A stretch of 34,268 nucleotides of DNA from Chlamydiota bacterium (GTDB taxonomy: Bacteria; Chlamydiota; Chlamydiia; Chlamydiales; Rhabdochlamydiaceae), in NCBI GenBank assembly GCA_022614855.1, contig JAKEHU010000039.1, positions 1-34,268 on the forward strand, written 5' to 3'. The position numbers and the translations under genes were made by a program. Under the pieces are notes generated by a model that was given only the letters and a program-made list of their open reading frames with translations, was not told the origin of the DNA and did not search any database. Every line of letters starts with the position of its first letter. Positions within the stretch are counted from its first letter, which is position 1. Below are positions 33,577 through 34,268 of this stretch, piece after piece.

Positions 33577-34095
33577 ATGAGTAATATAAAATTAGTCGAT
33601 ACTTTTGCAAAATTTAACCCCGATACCGACTTCATAAAATTTAAGAGTTCGAAATTAGATATCGAAAAGGGTGGATTTTTCGAAAAAATGATGATTCTAT
33701 TCTTTAAAAAATTCTGTCCGAATCTTTATTCAAACTACCAAAAAACTCGGGTCATTACCCAACTAGCTGCTACTTTTTCAAAAGAAAAAGACCAGTTTTC
33801 TCAACTCAATGCTGATGGTTTAATTGCTCTACGAGGGAAATTGATCAAATTTCAAACCCGTTTACTAAAAAATGTAACAACAGATGAGCAGTTCAATATT
33901 TTAAAAGAATCTTTTGCGACAATTGTAAACTGTTTGACTACAAAAGAAGTTCTCCAGGAGAACGCAAAAAACCTTCCCGGTGTGTATAGTTACTTAGGAA
34001 TGAATACATCATACGATGATCTTAAACCAGCTCCCCAGCAACCAGTAACATTTGATCCTTCAGTTTATGCTTATTACTTTTCTTTGACCAAATAA
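33577..34095 (+). CDS. Hypothetical protein, 172 aa
   Basis: I do not recognise this protein. It seems mainly helical, with a charged N-terminal part, a short hydrophobic patch (FFEKMMILFFKKFCPNLY, about 34-51) that may be amphipathic, a helical middle, and a Pro-rich and Tyr-rich end (PAPQQP, then YAYYF). No signal peptide or catalytic motif is seen. AAGAGAAC lies before the ATG and a candidate promoter lies upstream. It has its own promoter and a lineage-specific look; an effector role is possible but unsupported. Confidence 0.65.
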   Translation: MSNIKLVDTFAKFNPDTDFIKFKSSKLDIEKGGFFEKMMILFFKKFCPNLYSNYQKTRVITQLAATFSKEKDQFSQLNADGLIALRGKLIKFQTRLLKNVTTDEQFNILKESFATIVNCLTTKEVLQENAKNLPGVYSYLGMNTSYDDLKPAPQQPVTFDPSVYAYYFSLTK

Positions 34096-34103
34096 ATTCT
34101 TTA

Positions 34104-34268
34104 GTGTTTTAGAGACTGTTAACGAATTAAGGCTTCGTCGCTTTTCGGGATTATTTTGGCCGATTTACGATTCAAATTGCAGGGGTCATATACGAAGTTG
34201 ATATTACCCCTGCAATTTGAAGCTGAAAAGCGGCTCAAAAGAACCCAAAAATCGACAGAAGCTTAATT
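34104..34268 (+). repeat. Family I palindromic repeat, copy E (window end)
   Basis: From TTTTAGAGACTGTTAACGAA to the last base this is the inverted counterpart of copy A, differing at only a few positions (for example CGGG against CTAA near 34146). The 16-bp stem TTCAAATTGCAGGGGT (34171-34186) pairs with 34206-34221 around the same 19-nt loop. It ends at exactly the base where copy A starts, which suggests the window was cut at a shared repeat boundary. Confidence 0.85.

Noticed and set aside
1-34268. The whole window as a composite transposon or excised island with terminal inverted repeats
   Set aside because: The content is core chromosomal genes, no integrase or transposase is present, and further copies of the same repeat occur inside. 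A contig bounded by repeats explains the ends better.

Overview
The window is a stretch of chromosome from a member of the phylum Chlamydiae, most likely an environmental (amoeba- or arthropod-associated) lineage rather than a Chlamydia species. The evidence is gene content and order: an OPA-family UhpC-like sugar-phosphate antiporter, hisS, a mip-type FKBP and trxA lie together; uppS-cdsA-cmk-plsC sits divergent to secDF and recJ; rpsU-dnaJ lies beside tsaB, lon and rnz; and an mcsA-mcsB pair closes the window. From memory these are all neighbour groups in Chlamydia trachomatis. The DNA is AT-rich by eye. The genus cannot be fixed from the sequence alone.

Layout. 1-171: palindromic repeat. 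169-7526: uhpC (-), an unknown protein (+), hisS (+), mip (+), an unusual amino-acid symporter fused to a solute-binding domain (+), trxA (-). 7616-10863: tRNA-Leu(CAG), then a leftward operon uppS>cdsA>cmk-plsC, with cmk and plsC fused in one frame. 10987-17670: fused secDF and recJ (+). 17763-20597: leftward tsaB and rpsU>dnaJ; dnaJ runs without a stop into a HAD/DUF2608-like protein. 20643-25768: lon, an RfaE2-like nucleotidyltransferase and a rhomboid protease (overlapping genes), then rnz. 25796-29462: a CheD-like unknown protein, a small membrane protein, dnaB, tRNA-Ser(GCU) and an unknown anchored protein. 29622-31567: a tight operon of sugar O-methyltransferase, an exported SpeD-like AdoMet decarboxylase and a phosphoribosyltransferase. 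31869-34095: mcsA, mcsB (with degenerate kinase motifs) and an unknown protein. 34104-34268: an inverted copy of the repeat at position 1.

The most striking non-genic content is three families of intergenic palindromes. Family I (near-full copies at both window ends, terminus-only relics at 4953, 10894 and 17747) is a long imperfect hairpin. Both window ends stop inside it at the same base, as expected if the window is a contig broken at a repeat. Family II (1569, 2495, 4018) consists of 114-166 bp hairpins whose arms differ between copies yet remain self-complementary, around a shared core (consensus TTTTTGATGAGATTT). One copy is inserted in a terminator hairpin and flanked by TAA direct repeats. 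Family III is built of TTTAGCC-type heptamers, forms terminator-like hairpins at gene 3' ends, supplies in-frame GGC-TAA stop codons, and abuts the start codons of hisS and rnz.

Most genes are housekeeping: translation, protein folding and quality control, lipid and isoprenoid precursor synthesis, protein export, and DNA replication and repair. The unusual points are four: three gene fusions, a probably non-catalytic McsB, an exported SpeD, and a CheD-like Cys/His protein with no chemotaxis genes in view.
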